A stretch of DNA of 64,000 bases from Megaleporinus macrocephalus. Lineage: Eukaryota > Chordata > Actinopteri > Characiformes > Anostomidae. Both the position numbers and the translations under genes were made by a program. Below are positions 33,942 to 45,513 of this stretch, piece by piece; the first letter of the stretch is position 1; each line of letters begins with the position of its first letter. The notes below the pieces were generated by a model that saw only the letters and a program-made list of their open reading frames with translations, made no database searches and was not told the DNA's origin. The stretch lies in NCBI GenBank assembly GCA_021613375.1, contig CM038719.1, positions 38,584,620 to 38,648,619 on the forward strand, in the 5' to 3' direction.

Positions 33942-34765
33942 GACAAAAAACGCTGCAGGAAAATAAGAAATGGGGGGAAAAATAAGAAGAAAATAGGAAA
34001 AAGAAGTAAAAGAAAAAGAACAAAATGAAAAAAGAAAGAATAAACACAAAAAATGGGAAAAAAAGAAAAGAAGAAGTAAAGGAAGAAAAGAAGAAAAGGT
34101 AAAAAAAGACAAGATAGGAAGAACAAGAAAAAGAAAAAAGGACAAAGAAAAAGAACAAATGGAAAAAAGCAGAAAAGAAAAAGAAGAAAAGGAAGAAAAA
34201 AGGAAAAAGATGGAAAAAGAAGAAGAAAAAGAAAGAAGAAAAAATATGGAAAAAAGAGAAAAGAAAAGAAAGAAGTAAAAGATGGAAAAAACAAAAAAGA
34301 AAAAGAGGAAAAGGAAAAAGAAAAAAAAATTAAAAGACTAAAAGAAAAGAAGAAAAGGAAAAAGAAGAAAAAGAAAAGTAGAACAATAAAAAGAAAAGGA
34401 CAAAGAAAAGGAACAAGATGGAAAAAGAAGAGGAAAAGAAAAGGAAGAAGAAAGAATATGGAAAAAAACAGAAAAGAAAAGAAAGATGAAAAAGATGGAA
34501 AAAAGAAAAGTAGAACAATAAAAAGAAGAAAAGGACAAAGAAAAAGAACAAGATGGAAAAAGTAGAAAAGAAAAGGAAGAAGACTAAGAAAAGAACAAAA
34601 GAACAAAGAAAAGGATGGAAAAAAGAAGACAATGAAGAAAAATATAATAAGAAAAACAGAAAGAGAAGAAATAAAGAACAAGGAAAAGAAGAAAAAAAGA
34701 AGAAAACTACAAAGAATTAGACAATGACGAAAAGAAGAAGTAGAAAAAGCAGAAGTAGAAGAATA
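33942..34765. repeat. Polypurine tract 1 (about 0.8 kb)
   Basis: Almost pure A/G on the plus strand (AAGAAAAAGAAGAAAAGGAA-like), with an occasional C or T. The 254-codon minus-strand frame made of F, S and L is a composition artefact. Long homopurine/homopyrimidine DNA can form triplex (H-DNA) structures. Confidence 0.95.
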
Positions 34766-36173
34766 TGACTGAGATTACAGTAGCTGTAGATTACTGTGGC
34801 TCAGTGAGTCTCTAATTACTGAAGGAATAATGAACCTGCAGATTAAAAGGTTGGAGACTCAGAAGATTAATTTTTTAAACACTAACACGTACGTATTCCT
34901 GACACTATTAGTTACAGCACTGCTTTGGGAAATAACAGCAGACCCCACTCGTTTAATCCCCCTGCTGTGATGTCAGGACTTTCAGATGTTTGAACTTCCT
35001 TTAAACCAAAAGAGTTTCAATCTGCGCTTTTTAACAATAACTTGCTTTTCATGCCACGCAGGAGGCTTTGATGAAGTCCTCCCAGAATCAGCGAATAAGC
35101 AAACAGAAGCTTCTTCAGGTGTTTGTCTGAAGACTTAATTGAAAAGTAACAGTGAATAAAATCAAACATTTCAAAACAACTAACAGTGAAAAGGTTGAGC
35201 TTTCAAACGCCGCCAGCGCCTCAGCGCCGTTACTCCCAGCAAACACACAATACAAGTCTCTCAGAGACGAATCCCAGAGGAGTTCCTCCCATCCGCCGCT
35301 CGAGGAGCTTCACACAAACCAAGCTGAGGAAAAAGTAAGCGGGAGTCAACAGATGGCTGGAACATCTTCTTCTCGGTCCCTTCATGAGCTCCACGTTCAC
35401 CGGCAGAACTTTTTAAACACAGAGATGTTAAACTATTAGCATAAACCAGCTCGCCGCAAGATTAGTACCGAGAAGTCTTCGCTCCCCTGCGGAATAACAA
35501 CCGGGGGGTCGGGGGGATTGGGCGGCCCTTTAATGCGCTCCCTTTGGCAGCAGAAAGGAGAAAAAAAGAACTTTTGAAGTTAAACAGTTTCACATTTTTC
35601 AGACTGAGCGTCTGCCCCCACCTTCGCGGCCCACCTCCCAAATCCTCGCACGGATAGAGTCTCTCAGAAGCTCTTGTGTGGTAATTGCAGGCTCTCCTCA
35701 GCTGGGAGGAAAACCTCTCGCAGCTCCAGCAGTTCCAGACATGTTTTTGAACCGCACCTGACCCTTCATTGAGACTACCGAGCCTTCAGGAAGCTGGAGG
35801 AGGTGCAGAGGTGAAAGAGGAAGAGAGCTCCAGAGGAACGTCGGTGAAGAGGCCATTACTGGAGAGCTTTACATGCGCAGGCAGAACCCGTCAATGAAGT
35901 GCTTCGTTCAGAATGTTTAGTGTTAGGAGTGCTCATTGTTCAGGGTGTGGCGTTTTCTGGGTTATGGATGAAGATGAAGAGGTTTGAGGGAATGATAGAA
36001 GCTCTGTAGATACTTGAGGTTGCTCTTCTACTCTCAGTGTCTGAATCGTTCAGTTTTATAATGAAGTCATTCATCCAAACATCTCAGCAAGCAAACAATC
36101 AAAGATACTGATACCACAGATACTAACATACAGACAATGCTAGAGCCATTTTCCATCAGTTATTACAGAAGAA
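34766..36173. other. Single-copy-looking island between two polypurine tracts
   Basis: No repeats recognised. It contains CTCTAATTACTGAAGGAATA near 34,812 and a GC-rich part at 35,450-35,800 (GGCGGCCCTTTAATGCGCTC, GTGGTAATTGCAGGCTC) that resembles conserved non-coding DNA. The 95-codon frame at 35,152-35,439 (+), serine-rich with no domain, is not supported as a gene. Confidence 0.4.
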
Positions 36174-37150
36174 TAAGTAGAAGAAGAAGAAAAAGAAAAT
36201 GATTAAGAAAAAGAAGCAAAAATGAATAGTAGATGGAAAAAAGAAGACAAAAATGGTAGTAGATGTAGAAAAAGAACAAGAAGAAGAAGAAGAAAGGTAT
36301 TAGTGGTAAAGAAAAAGAAGAAGAAAAGAAAGAAAAAACTTAAGTAAAGGGAGAAAAGAAGACAAAAATAATAGAGGAAAAGAGGGAGAAGAGGAAGAAA
36401 ACAAATAACAGAAGAAGAAAAAGAAATAGTAGAAGAAAAAGATGACAAAGAAAAAAAGAAAAAGTAATAGTAGAAGAAAGAAAATAAAATAATAGAAAAA
36501 GAAGAAGCAAAGAAAGAAAAAAAAGAAAAAAGAAGACAAAGAAAAAGAAGAAAAAATAAATAATAGTAGAAGAAGAAAAAAGAAGACAAAACTATAGAAG
36601 AAAAAGAAGAAGAAAAAGAGGGAGAAGAGGAAGAAAACAAATAATAATAGAAGAAAGATTTAGTAGAAGAAGAAAAAGAAGATGACAAAGAAAAAGAAGA
36701 AAAAAGTAATAGTAGAAGAAGGAAAAAAAAGACAAAAAAAGAAAAAGAAGGAAAGAAAGAAAATTGGAGGAAGAAGACAAAAATACAATAGATGAAAAAG
36801 AAGAAAAAGTAATAGTGGTAAAAGAAAAAGAAGAAGAAAAGGAAGAAAAAGAAGAAGAAGTAGTAGAAGAAAAAGAAGAAAAAAGAAGTAATAGTAAAAG
36901 AAGAAAAAAAAGACAAAAATTATAGAAGAAGAAAAGGAGGGAGAAGAGGAAGAAAACAATAATAGAAGAAGAAAAAAATAATAGTAGAAGAAGAAGGAAA
37001 AAAGAAGACAAAAATAAAAGAAAAGAAAAAGAACAAGAAGAAACAGAGGAAAAAAGAGGAAGACAAAGATACAATAGAAGAAGAAGAAGAAAATAAAAAA
37101 GAAGAGCAACAAGGCAAAAATATAATACAAGACGAAAAAAAAGAGAATAA
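36174..37150. repeat. Polypurine tract 2 (about 1.0 kb)
   Basis: A/G-rich on the plus strand, dominated by AAGAAGAAGAAAAAG with scattered AATAATAGTAG units. Frames of 160-237 codons on the minus strand made of F, S, L and Y are composition artefacts. It has the same strand polarity as tract 1. Confidence 0.95.
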
Positions 37151-37389
37151 AGTTCAACACAGACGCTAACATGCCGACGAAGCTGTTATTCAGTTCCTCC
37201 TGATTTTCTGCTGTAAGTAAATTCTAGTATCTGCCAATCAGAGATCAGGTTCTTCTCCGGGTCTCAGAGATTTTCTCCATCTGTTCTGGATCAGTAAATA
37301 AATATTTTTTCCAAAACGAATAAAAACAATAGTTTCTAGTCCAGCAGTGTCTGCCTCCCTCTGTGTCTAGACGGCCTGGGAGACTCAAT

Positions 37390-37770
37390 AAGCTCCTTCT
37401 AGGTGGTCACAGAGATCTGGAGCCATGCTGACTGCAGTGCATCCCACAGCTGCTGGAGGGAGCATGGAGGAGGATCCATAGATCCAACACCACCATCCAG
37501 GTGGTCCCACAGATGCTCAGTTGGGTTCAAGTCTGGGGAAATAGGAGTCCAAGGTAGTACTTGAACGTCTTGGTCAGCTCTTCTAACCAATGTGGGACAT
37601 TTCTAGTCGTGTGACGTGTCTCATTGTCTTGCTGGAAGATCCCACCCGCCCCAGAGAAGACCATCAGCATGTATGGTGTACGTGATCTGCAAGGATGGAT
37701 TCAGACCCGAATCAGTTGAGAGTGTCTTCCACATGGATGAGTGGGTCCAGAGAAAGCCACAAAAACATTA
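37390..37770 (-). pseudogene. Tc1/mariner-like transposase remnant
   Basis: On the minus strand, the frame 37,399-37,590 encodes ISPDLNPTEHLWDHL, the C-terminal catalytic block of Tc1-type DDE transposases, with the glutamate that completes the DD34E triad. It is followed by SLQQLWDALQSAWLQI, a typical C-terminal stretch. Upstream nucleotide words (to about 37,770) fit the same element in decayed form. N-terminal DNA-binding sequence and terminal repeats are not visible. The C-terminal segment is close in sequence to the foldback at 61,655-61,809. Non-functional. Confidence 0.8.
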
Positions 37771-38559
37771 TATATGTGTAGAGTTGTAGGAACTGTATGA
37801 ATCTGCTCTGCTAGGGGTCCAGTTTTTGCTACACAAGGTCTCTTTTTATACACTTTAACCTTTTCATGCATGGTGTCCACGGTCCACAGTTAATAATAGT
37901 TTAATTTAAAGCATATGAAATGCAGTTCACCCTCCAAACAACTAGAGGGCAGAATCATAAGTGCTGAGGCTTAGAATCTAGGATGACTGACAATTCTGAC
38001 AATAGATATACTGTCTCTAGTATATCTGTCCAAAGTTTTTTTTAATTAAGTAAAAAAAATATTTGTGTGTCAAACAGACTCCAATGAACATGATTTGATA
38101 TATTAAATTTCTTTCCCCTTATTTTAGATGTTTTTATGGCTCAGAAACCAGCTTCACATATGTGGACATCATGCAACAAAAGGCTATAAATATAAAAATG
38201 CATAATTTTTTATATGTTTTGCAGATGTATAACAGTAATACATTTATATAAATTGATAGTTGCATGACATCTGTGTCCAATATCAAGTTTCCCTCTGTCC
38301 AGACTGTTTTTAGGGATTTCACAGCAAGAAGTAAGAGTACTGTAACAAACATGTCTTGCCACCGCCTCCCGCCTATATACAGGTTTTGCAGCAAAATTCC
38401 AGCCTGAACAGATTTATTAATATTTCTATTAATGGTGCTTTCAGCATGTTTTTAACAAAACTTTTATTTTAAATTATTTTATTTTATAAAAAGAGGAGGA
38501 AACCTTGCATTTTTCTATTTAAAAGTTACAAAAAAGAAGCTTAAAATAAAAATTCAGAG

Positions 38560-40290
38560 GCAGTTCGAGACCGAGGTTCCATTTGCAAGGCTTTTAATGC
38601 TCTCAGAGCAGTGAAAAACAATAAACAATGTCCGTGAGGCCAAGAGAGTCCACTGGAATCAGGAGAGGAGGACTTCTAGGTGGAGCTGGGGAACCAGAAC
38701 CGATACCGAGGATCTCCCGGTGTATGTGGGCTCCAGGTGGTGCTGGGGAACCAGAACCGATACCGAGGATCTTCCGGGGTGTGTGGGCTCCAGGTGGTGC
38801 TGGGGAACCAGAACCGATACCGAGGATCTCCCGGTGTATGTGGGCTCCAGGTGGTGCTGGGGAACCAGAACCGATACCGAGGATCTTCCGGGGTGTGTGG
38901 GCTCCAGGTGGTGCTGGGGAACCAGAACCGATACAGAGGATCTCCCGGTGTGTGTGGGCTCCAGGTGGTGCTGGGGAACCAGAACCGATACTGAGGATCT
39001 CCCGGTGTGTGTGGGCTCCAGGTGGTGCTGGGGAGCCAGAACCGATACCGAGGATCTTCCGGGGTGTGTGGGCTCCAGGTGGTGCTGGGGAACCAGAACC
39101 GATACCGAGGATCTCCCGGTGTATGTGGGCTCCAGGTGGTGCTGGGGAACCAGAACCGATACCGAGGATCTCCCGGTGTGTGTGGGCTCCAGGTGGTGCT
39201 GGGGAACCAGAACCGATACCGAGGATCTCCCGGTGTGTGTGGGCTCCAGGTGGTGCTGGGGAACCAGAACCGATACAGAGGATCTCCCGGTGTGTGTGGG
39301 CTCCAGGTGGTGCTGGGGAACCAGAACCGATACCGAGGATCTTCCGGTGTGTGTGGGCTCCAGGTGGTGCTGGGGAACCAGAACCGATACCGAGGATCTC
39401 CCGGTGTGTGTGGGCTCCAGGTGGTGCTGGGGAACCAGAACCGATACAGAGGATCTCCCGGTGTGTGTGGGCTCCAGGTGGTGCTGGGGAACCAGAACCG
39501 ATACAGAGGATCTTCCGGGGTGTGTGGGCTCCAGGTGAGAGCTGTGTGGACACATTAGAGCAGCGCATCTAATGGCGACTTTAAGTGACTGTGCAGCGTA
39601 AGCTAAAGAGTCCTTCGTGGACGGCCGGCAGGGCCGGGGAAACAGACTGCACAGTGAAACCAGTGTTTAATTTGTAAAAGAACAGGTAATGGACACTAAA
39701 GGTGGGGTGATCCAGCAAGTGGCAGTGATGGAAAAGGTCCTGGAACACATAGACACAACAGTGTCTTCAAGTGTCCATCTAACATAGTAGCATTCTATAC
39801 AATAAGATAACCCTAGCTTTAATGAATGCAGTAAGGAGCTGCAACCATAAAATCCCAAAGATGCCACTGGATGAATAGTTTTTGGTGTCCTACAAAACAA
39901 AGACCTCAATGAGGTGGTGGATCCGCATAAATAAGTTCTGGAACACAGGTACCTGAAATATGAGAGGTGCCGGATCTTGTTCCGGCAAGATCCAGCACAA
40001 ATTAGGCAGTGAGTGAAGCGTAATAGTTTTAATAAAGGTACCGGATGTGAGTTACAAGTCCGGGAGGTAAGCGTGGAGGCCGGAGCTGAGGTCTGCTGGT
40101 TCTCTCGGGTTCCAGTGAGGTTGGTAGGACCCCGCTGTAGGAAGGCCAAGCTTGGTGAACCCGGGAATAGACCTTGGAATAACACACCGACCCAGAGACC
40201 ATGGACAGGTAAGAACTGACCCTCACAGTTTTCAGGATACTGAAAGTAGTCTAACTGAAAACAGTGTAACTGAAAGCAACGGGTTATGTA
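38560..40290. repeat. Interspersed repeat related to 13.4-14.1 kb, with the 57-bp array inside it
   Basis: The left part (GCAAGGCTTTTAATGCTCTC) and right part (GGGCCGGGGAAACAGACTGC, GGTTCTCTCGGGTTCCAG, GGACAGGTAAGAACTGACC and ACTGAAA-type repeats) match the block at 13,380-14,130. The 172-codon minus-strand frame at 39,667-40,185 has no recognisable domain. Probably nested in the TTAA-type element. Confidence 0.6.
38665..39537. repeat. 57-bp minisatellite, about 15 copies
   Basis: Unit of 57 bp: GGTGGTGCTGGGGAACCAGA, ACCGATACCGAGGATCTCCC, GGTGTGTGTGGGCTCCA. Copies differ at a few sites (ACCGAGG/ACAGAGG, CTCCCGGTG/CTTCCGGGG). The period equals 19 codons and the unit lacks stops in most phases, so five frames stay open (for example 314 codons on plus and 321 on minus). 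Copies are very alike, indicating recent expansion. Confidence 0.97.
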
Positions 40291-40659
40291 GTGGTGTGCA
40301 CGTCAGGTGTAGGGTGAATGTGAGTGAAAGTGTGTGTGCATGCGAATGGGTGAACGCACCCTGTGGGGTGCTGAGAGGCAGAGCTTACAAAAATTAGTTG
40401 TTTGTTTGTATAAAATGTTAGTTTTACAATATAATAGATTTAAAAGTTGGAAACACTAGATGTTTTTAAAAATGTTACGTTTTTTTTCACTCTGCTAATG
40501 CATGGTGTCCACATATGTGGATAGTTCAATAACTTGTTAATAATATGTAATTTTATATAAAATGAAATTCCCTATAATTGTTTATGCAGATCTGTGCAAG
40601 AAAAAGCATTTTTTAAAAATGTCTGAATAAAATTTTTAATGATTTATGCATGAAAGGGT

Positions 40660-42225
40660 TCGAATGTTCTTATCTGGCTGGAAAATAACAAAGTCAAGAC
40701 TCACCGTTGTCATCCCATAATAACACATACTCTTACCCACAAACAGACACACACACAAACACACACACACACAGATTTAAAAGCTATCTTCCAGGTTACA
40801 CAGCGGGCACATCTGGCCTGGAACAAATGCATCAGATAAGCAAGTGAATGCAAAGTGAATGCTCTGCCTGCTATCTGGGTCACGGCAAATAGAAGAGCCG
40901 GAAAGCCATACAGTACACCCATCATTAACTGGCAGCAATGGAGAACCCCCCCAACATCCCTCCACCCACCCCACTTTTGGACTGCTTGGCTTTGAGTGGC
41001 TCACCCAGCCGCCGTCAAACCTTCCCCAGCATCCCCAGGCGAGGCCACGCACCCTCCGGTTAGCGCCGGCTTTAAGCTCCAACAGTAGATTATGGTCACC
41101 TCCGCAGAGGAGCGTTGGAGAGAGCCCTCGAAAAAAAAAAAAAGGACAATGGGGTCCGACTTGATTTATGGCGAGACTGGGAGCCATAATGTGGAGGTGT
41201 AACAGGGAATCAATGGGCTAGAAAAATGCTAACAGCAGCCCTTTATGTCCTGGGCCTCTGTCTCCCTGCTATTTAATTAATTTGGCCTGTTTTTCTCCCC
41301 TCATTCTCTCGCTCTCTCGCTCTCTCTCTCCTTTCTCTATGACGGGAGATTGAGAGGTTGATCAGTCGTGCTCATGCTCCTCCAGCTCGGCCGCGAGGAC
41401 ACACTCAACGAGAGACACAAAGCAGAACAACAGTGACAGATATGATGAGTTTTCTCCCGTGGGCGGCTACAGGATAGAAAAGGTGAACCGTTTCATGGAC
41501 CCTTAAACCGGAGGGCTGCGACGGCTTATTCGGGGGGCTTATACTGAAACTCAACCAACATGGAAGCTACGTAGTGTCATATGCACCTAGGAAATATAAG
41601 CTTTACTGCAAGTTCTGCCTGGAAGATCATTACTCCTGACCAATAGCTGGTCCACACAAGTCTTTATACGACTCTACTTATCTATCCCTCTGGCTGCTTT
41701 CATGTGCCGCCACCACCAGTTTGGCATGTCCAGTTGTCGAGGGGGTGGGCAAAGGGTTTAATGCTCCTTGAAATGGGGACCCCCAAACAGACTCTCCAGG
41801 AAACTTCCCAGACCTTGACACATGATCAGGGTCAAGTGTATCACTACATCTGGTCTGCATCAAACGGAGCTGATCTGTGCCTGAATTGATTTCAAACCAA
41901 CCCTGATAAGCAAAGAATAGCATTACATCCAACCCTTGGACCAATGGTCGTACCCAGCTCGAAATAGGTTCAAGCCCACGGGAGCAATGCTCCTTCAGTC
42001 ACTGGTGGGCTACCTTCAAGGGTACATCTTCAGTTCTTTTAGGTAGGGTTTAAAACTGCACTATAATGCAGCACGATTATAAACCTTAGATTGTTTGGAC
42101 CTCGCTCACCCTGTCTTGCCTCCAGCCTTCTTTATTTTGAAACATCAAGCTCTATAAAGTTCCTGGACCTGTTGTATCTACACTGTCTATACCTTGATAA
42201 ATTAAAAAAATACCACACAGGAGTT
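40660..42225. other. Repeat-poor stretch with a strong candidate conserved element at about 41.1-41.3 kb
   Basis: After a short CA run (40,744-40,773), 40,860-41,300 is clean sequence. 41,150-41,300 contains GGGAGCCATAATGTGGAGG, GGGAATCAATGGGCTAG and CTATTTAATTAATTTGGCC, very like an ancient vertebrate enhancer. A CT-rich patch follows (41,298-41,335). 41,340-42,225 shows no gene. Frames of about 100-136 codons across 40,777-41,187 have no domain. Confidence 0.45.
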
Positions 42226-42500
42226 TCCTATTAAGAATGAATGGGGTGGACATTTGCACATATTTGACCGATAGACACTGCTTTGCATACCCTGACTCAG
42301 GGCAGACCCCCGACCACCATCTCTCCTTTATCCCTCATAGAGTCCTGTTCTTTTTTGGCACCACCCAAACATTATGGTTTCGTTTATCCTACAGCCACCA
42401 AACTGCATGTACTCACTCGGGGCAGATCTCCAAACTCTAATCCAGATACATACTGACCCACAGTCCTCTATTTGTCGTTTATTCATCCCTCGTTCCTTGA
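42226..42500 (-). repeat. Dispersed repeat, reverse copy of the 9.2-9.7 kb family
   Basis: The reverse complement contains GGGATGAATAAACGACAAAT, TCAGTATG, GGATTAGAGTTTGG and GCAGTTTGGTGGCTGTAGG, all shared with 9,171-9,690. Only one unit is present here. A further partial copy lies at about 42,600-42,735 (GGCACCACCCAAACATTATG occurs in both). Confidence 0.85.
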
Positions 42501-43201
42501 TCTGCTTAGGCTGTGAAACTATTCAGATGGTCTGATTGTGTGATTCGGGCTTGTATACAGCTTTTAGATTGGATGTACAGTTTCTTCAAGTTTCTTTAAG
42601 AATGAATGGGATGGAAATTCGCACGCCGAGTTACGGTACGTCTGCTCGACTGTGGGCAGACCCCCAACCATGACTGCAGTGTTGGTGCGACCCACACTCA
42701 TCCATTTCATTTTTGGCACCACCCAAACATTATGGTTTACTGCATCTATGGGATTCCTAATAGTATTTCAGCACTAGGCTGTTGCTGGTGTGCGAGAACA
42801 TTAGACCCGGGTATTTGAAGCTTGTTAACAACATTCCTTATGTGTTATTAGCTTCAGCCAGAAGATGTCTGAGACCTTTATAGACTGCAGCTTTTATTTG
42901 CAGTCAGTGATGTATCTGGTTTCAGAAGGCCTGTTTGGTTTCATAAAACTGTTCCCATCCATGTCGGATCAATGGTTGGCTGGTTGATTCCACTTTAGAA
43001 CCTTTAGAAATGAGTTGGTAGCTAATTTAACATATAAGGTTTTCTGTCTTAACCAACCCAAGTGCTTACTTGGCTGTACCTAGATCAGTTATCTCCAGCC
43101 CTGGTCCAGGATAGCTAGAGTTTAGTGGTATCTGCATTCAACCCCCCACTACTACATTTGATCCAGCCAATCAGAAAACAATGAGGAAAGGAGCAGGCAT
43201 T
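42501..43201. other. Spacer with a partial dispersed-repeat copy
   Basis: 42,600-42,735 repeats wording from 42,230-42,390 (GAATGAATGGGATGG, GCACCACCCAAACATTATGG). The remainder, to 43,200, shows no gene or array. Confidence 0.5.
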
Positions 43202-44182
43202 GGCGTAGGAACCGGGGGGACATGTCCCACCCAATATGAGAAACTGGTAGATTTGTCCCAAACAAAAATTAAACCACAGAAAAGCAGAAACTGTTTAAAA
43301 ACAATGTATCTTAAAAGCGTGTTTTGGCAGCATTCGCAATTCATGCGCTGTGTTTGTTGTTAGCAACAGGCTCTGGTTGTTAGGTGGTCTTTTACTTAGT
43401 TAAGGCTTGTGTTGAGATGCCTGTTCAGAAATTGTTTACGCCAGCTTTAAACGTGAGGTCAGTGATAAGAGCAGTGAATAGTAACGATGACCATATATAC
43501 TGTAATAAACCAGCTTTAGTATAATGTGTTGTTATGGTAACAGACAAGGAGGGTTTGGGTTAGCTAACGTTTATGTTAACTTTAGTCAGAAAACACTCTG
43601 AAATGTAAGGTTACATTACTCTCTGGCCACGCCCCCAAACTGCAGACTGCTACTACACTGTATACATTAAAAAACAAACAAATAAAATAAATAAATTAAT
43701 GAATAAATAAAAGGACGCCATCATTAGAAGTGCTGTCAGTAGTGTAGTGTGTAATGTTCTAGAGGGTGCTGTTTGGGACACAGCCTGTCTAACATTAATG
43801 TTAGTCTAGTCTAGTCAGGAAACCTTAACATACATTTATTTATCATTTCATTTCAGTATTATACTCCAAAGAAAATAATATTTTTTTTGGTTATTTAGTT
43901 ATTCTTTAGTTATGTGTGTATATAATCCAGAGTATCTTTATTTGTTTGTAAAGTGAGCTTTAATTGGATGTATCTAATAATAAACACACATAGAGATAAT
44001 GTTGTGTTTTGTTTATTTATTTGTAATTTACTGTAATTCCACAAATTGTTCTACATCACTACACATACAGTGATTTACTACCTTACCTACAGTGGGATCA
44101 GCTTATAGGTAATATTTCAGGGGATAGGGTGATTCATATTAGCAAACTTGCCCCCCCCCCATGTCAAACCCGCTCCTACGCC
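43202..44182. mobile_element. Non-autonomous inverted-repeat transposon of about 1 kb
   Basis: The left end GGCGTAGGAACCGGGGGG mirrors the right end, whose opposite strand reads GGGCGTAGGAGCGGGTTTG. The poly-C run near 44,150 matches the poly-G of the left end. This wording is common in fish non-autonomous elements. The interior is AT-rich with an AAATAAATAAAT-like patch (43,676-43,715) and has no transposase. I see no clear target duplication. Confidence 0.65.
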
Positions 44183-44515
44183 CTTGGAACTGGACACTGC
44201 AGACAGAACTTCTTCAGGACCTTTGTTTGGAGGCCACTGACCGACCTGATGGGGCCATTTCCTGCTGATTACAAGTGGACTTGGACTACCGTGGAGGAGT
44301 AAGTTATATTCTGAAATCGGTAAACCTTTTTCAACTGTTTCAATTTCAATTTGGACCAGGAATGATAAGGGCAAATGTTGGTAATTTGGCTGCACAAAAT
44401 CTAGCCAGTCATGCGTCTGGCGTTGCCAGATCAGGCAGCCAAGTTGGCCTTTTTTCAAGCAATGTAAGAAGAGCTTGATTTCTAAAAGCTATTTGAAGAG
44501 TTCACAGTTCCTCAA

Positions 44516-45513
44516 CACTGTTAACCTGTAATTAGTTTCTGTGTAAAGAGTTTGTGTACTGATTGCTTAAAAACTAAAGTTTTATTTCATTACTTTAAAT
44601 GTTCTAGTATGTTCTACTATTTTGAAAGAATAACTGAGTACACTAATATTTTTAAGTTGAACAAACTTAAAACATCATGTTTTAGCTTGGACCACGCCCC
44701 TGTAGCACCTTACCAGATTCTCATTGGTCAGTTCAGTCAAGACTAGTTTGAGTTGTTTAGTGGAGCTTGTAAAGGTTTTGAAGTCTTTTTCTATTTTCAC
44801 TGTGAGATTTGGTGTTTTCTGTGTTTAACTTCTTTTCCTCGGACAGAAACTCTGTAGTGCTGGGATTTCTCTACAGTGGACATTTTCTCCATTGTTTTCT
44901 TTTCTTGAAGGACTACAGAGGACTACAATTAACCAAGATGCCATCTTCCCTCTCTTTTTCTCATTCTGGAACTTGGTAAGTTGTTTTCCGTGTACAAGTC
45001 ATGTAAAACTGTTGTTTAAAAAAGTTAGAAAATGTAATTTACTGTGTTTTTATCATTTCAATGTTAAACTGTATTTAAGAATTATTGTAAGCCAAACAGT
45101 ATTCTAACTAGACCAATCAAAATCAGTCATCGTCACTACAGAACCCTTCAAGGGTTGTAATTGAAATAAGTGATGTAATTTGAAATAAAATCAAACTAAA
45201 TTTAACTCCTGTTTGTGTTCTTTTGACGTAGGAACACATCAGCTTTTTATGGAGACTATTTTTAAGTTTTTTACAACTTAATTCTGATTACAGGAAACTC
45301 AATGTTGTGTTGAATTAAATAGTCAGTAGGGTTGATTTTACAAAATAGTTTAAGTACAAACTATTTAGATTTCATTGTATTCAACTCAAATGATTACTTC
45401 CAGTCTATTGGACATTTAAGTTGATTTTACTTAAACCATTAGATTTTCTCTAGTTTGCATTACTTAAATATTTTAAGGCAATCAATCAAACTCTTTAGGT
45501 ACAATCAACAGTG
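44516..45513 (+). mobile_element. Left arm of a large inverted pair (element of about 1 kb)
   Basis: Begins CACTGTTAACCTGTAATTAG and is the inverted counterpart of 46,264-47,289, with visual identity well above 90 percent along nearly the whole arm. Contains CCACGCCCC (44,693), CTCATTGGTC (a CCAAT box in reverse), an exon-like stretch and an AACTTGGTAAGTTG splice-donor-like site near 44,975. The inner end is shortened relative to the right arm. There is no transposase. Confidence 0.8.

Larger units (their letters stand above)
37859..40658. mobile_element. TTAA-type non-autonomous element with a nested insert
   Basis: The left end, CCTTTTCATGCATGG, is preceded by TTAA (37,855-37,858). The right end on the opposite strand reads CCCTTTCATGCATAAATC and is followed by TTCG, a decayed TTAA. 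A second direct copy of the left-end wording (GCATGGTGTCCAC) occurs at about 40,502. The interior is occupied by a different repeat carrying the 57-bp array. No transposase is recognised. piggyBac-like assignment rests on TTAA plus end wording. Confidence 0.6.

Noticed and set aside
35152..35439. 95-codon serine-rich frame as a small protein gene
   Set aside because: No domain, signal peptide or splice context, and the length is within chance.
33917..37172. Phenylalanine/serine-rich minus-strand proteins
   Set aside because: Pure composition effect of polypurine DNA read on the opposite strand.
38603..39572. Collagen-like or proline-rich proteins repeating SGSPAPPGAHTHREILGIG
   Set aside because: Five frames are open over the same 57-bp array, and repeat periodicity explains all of them.
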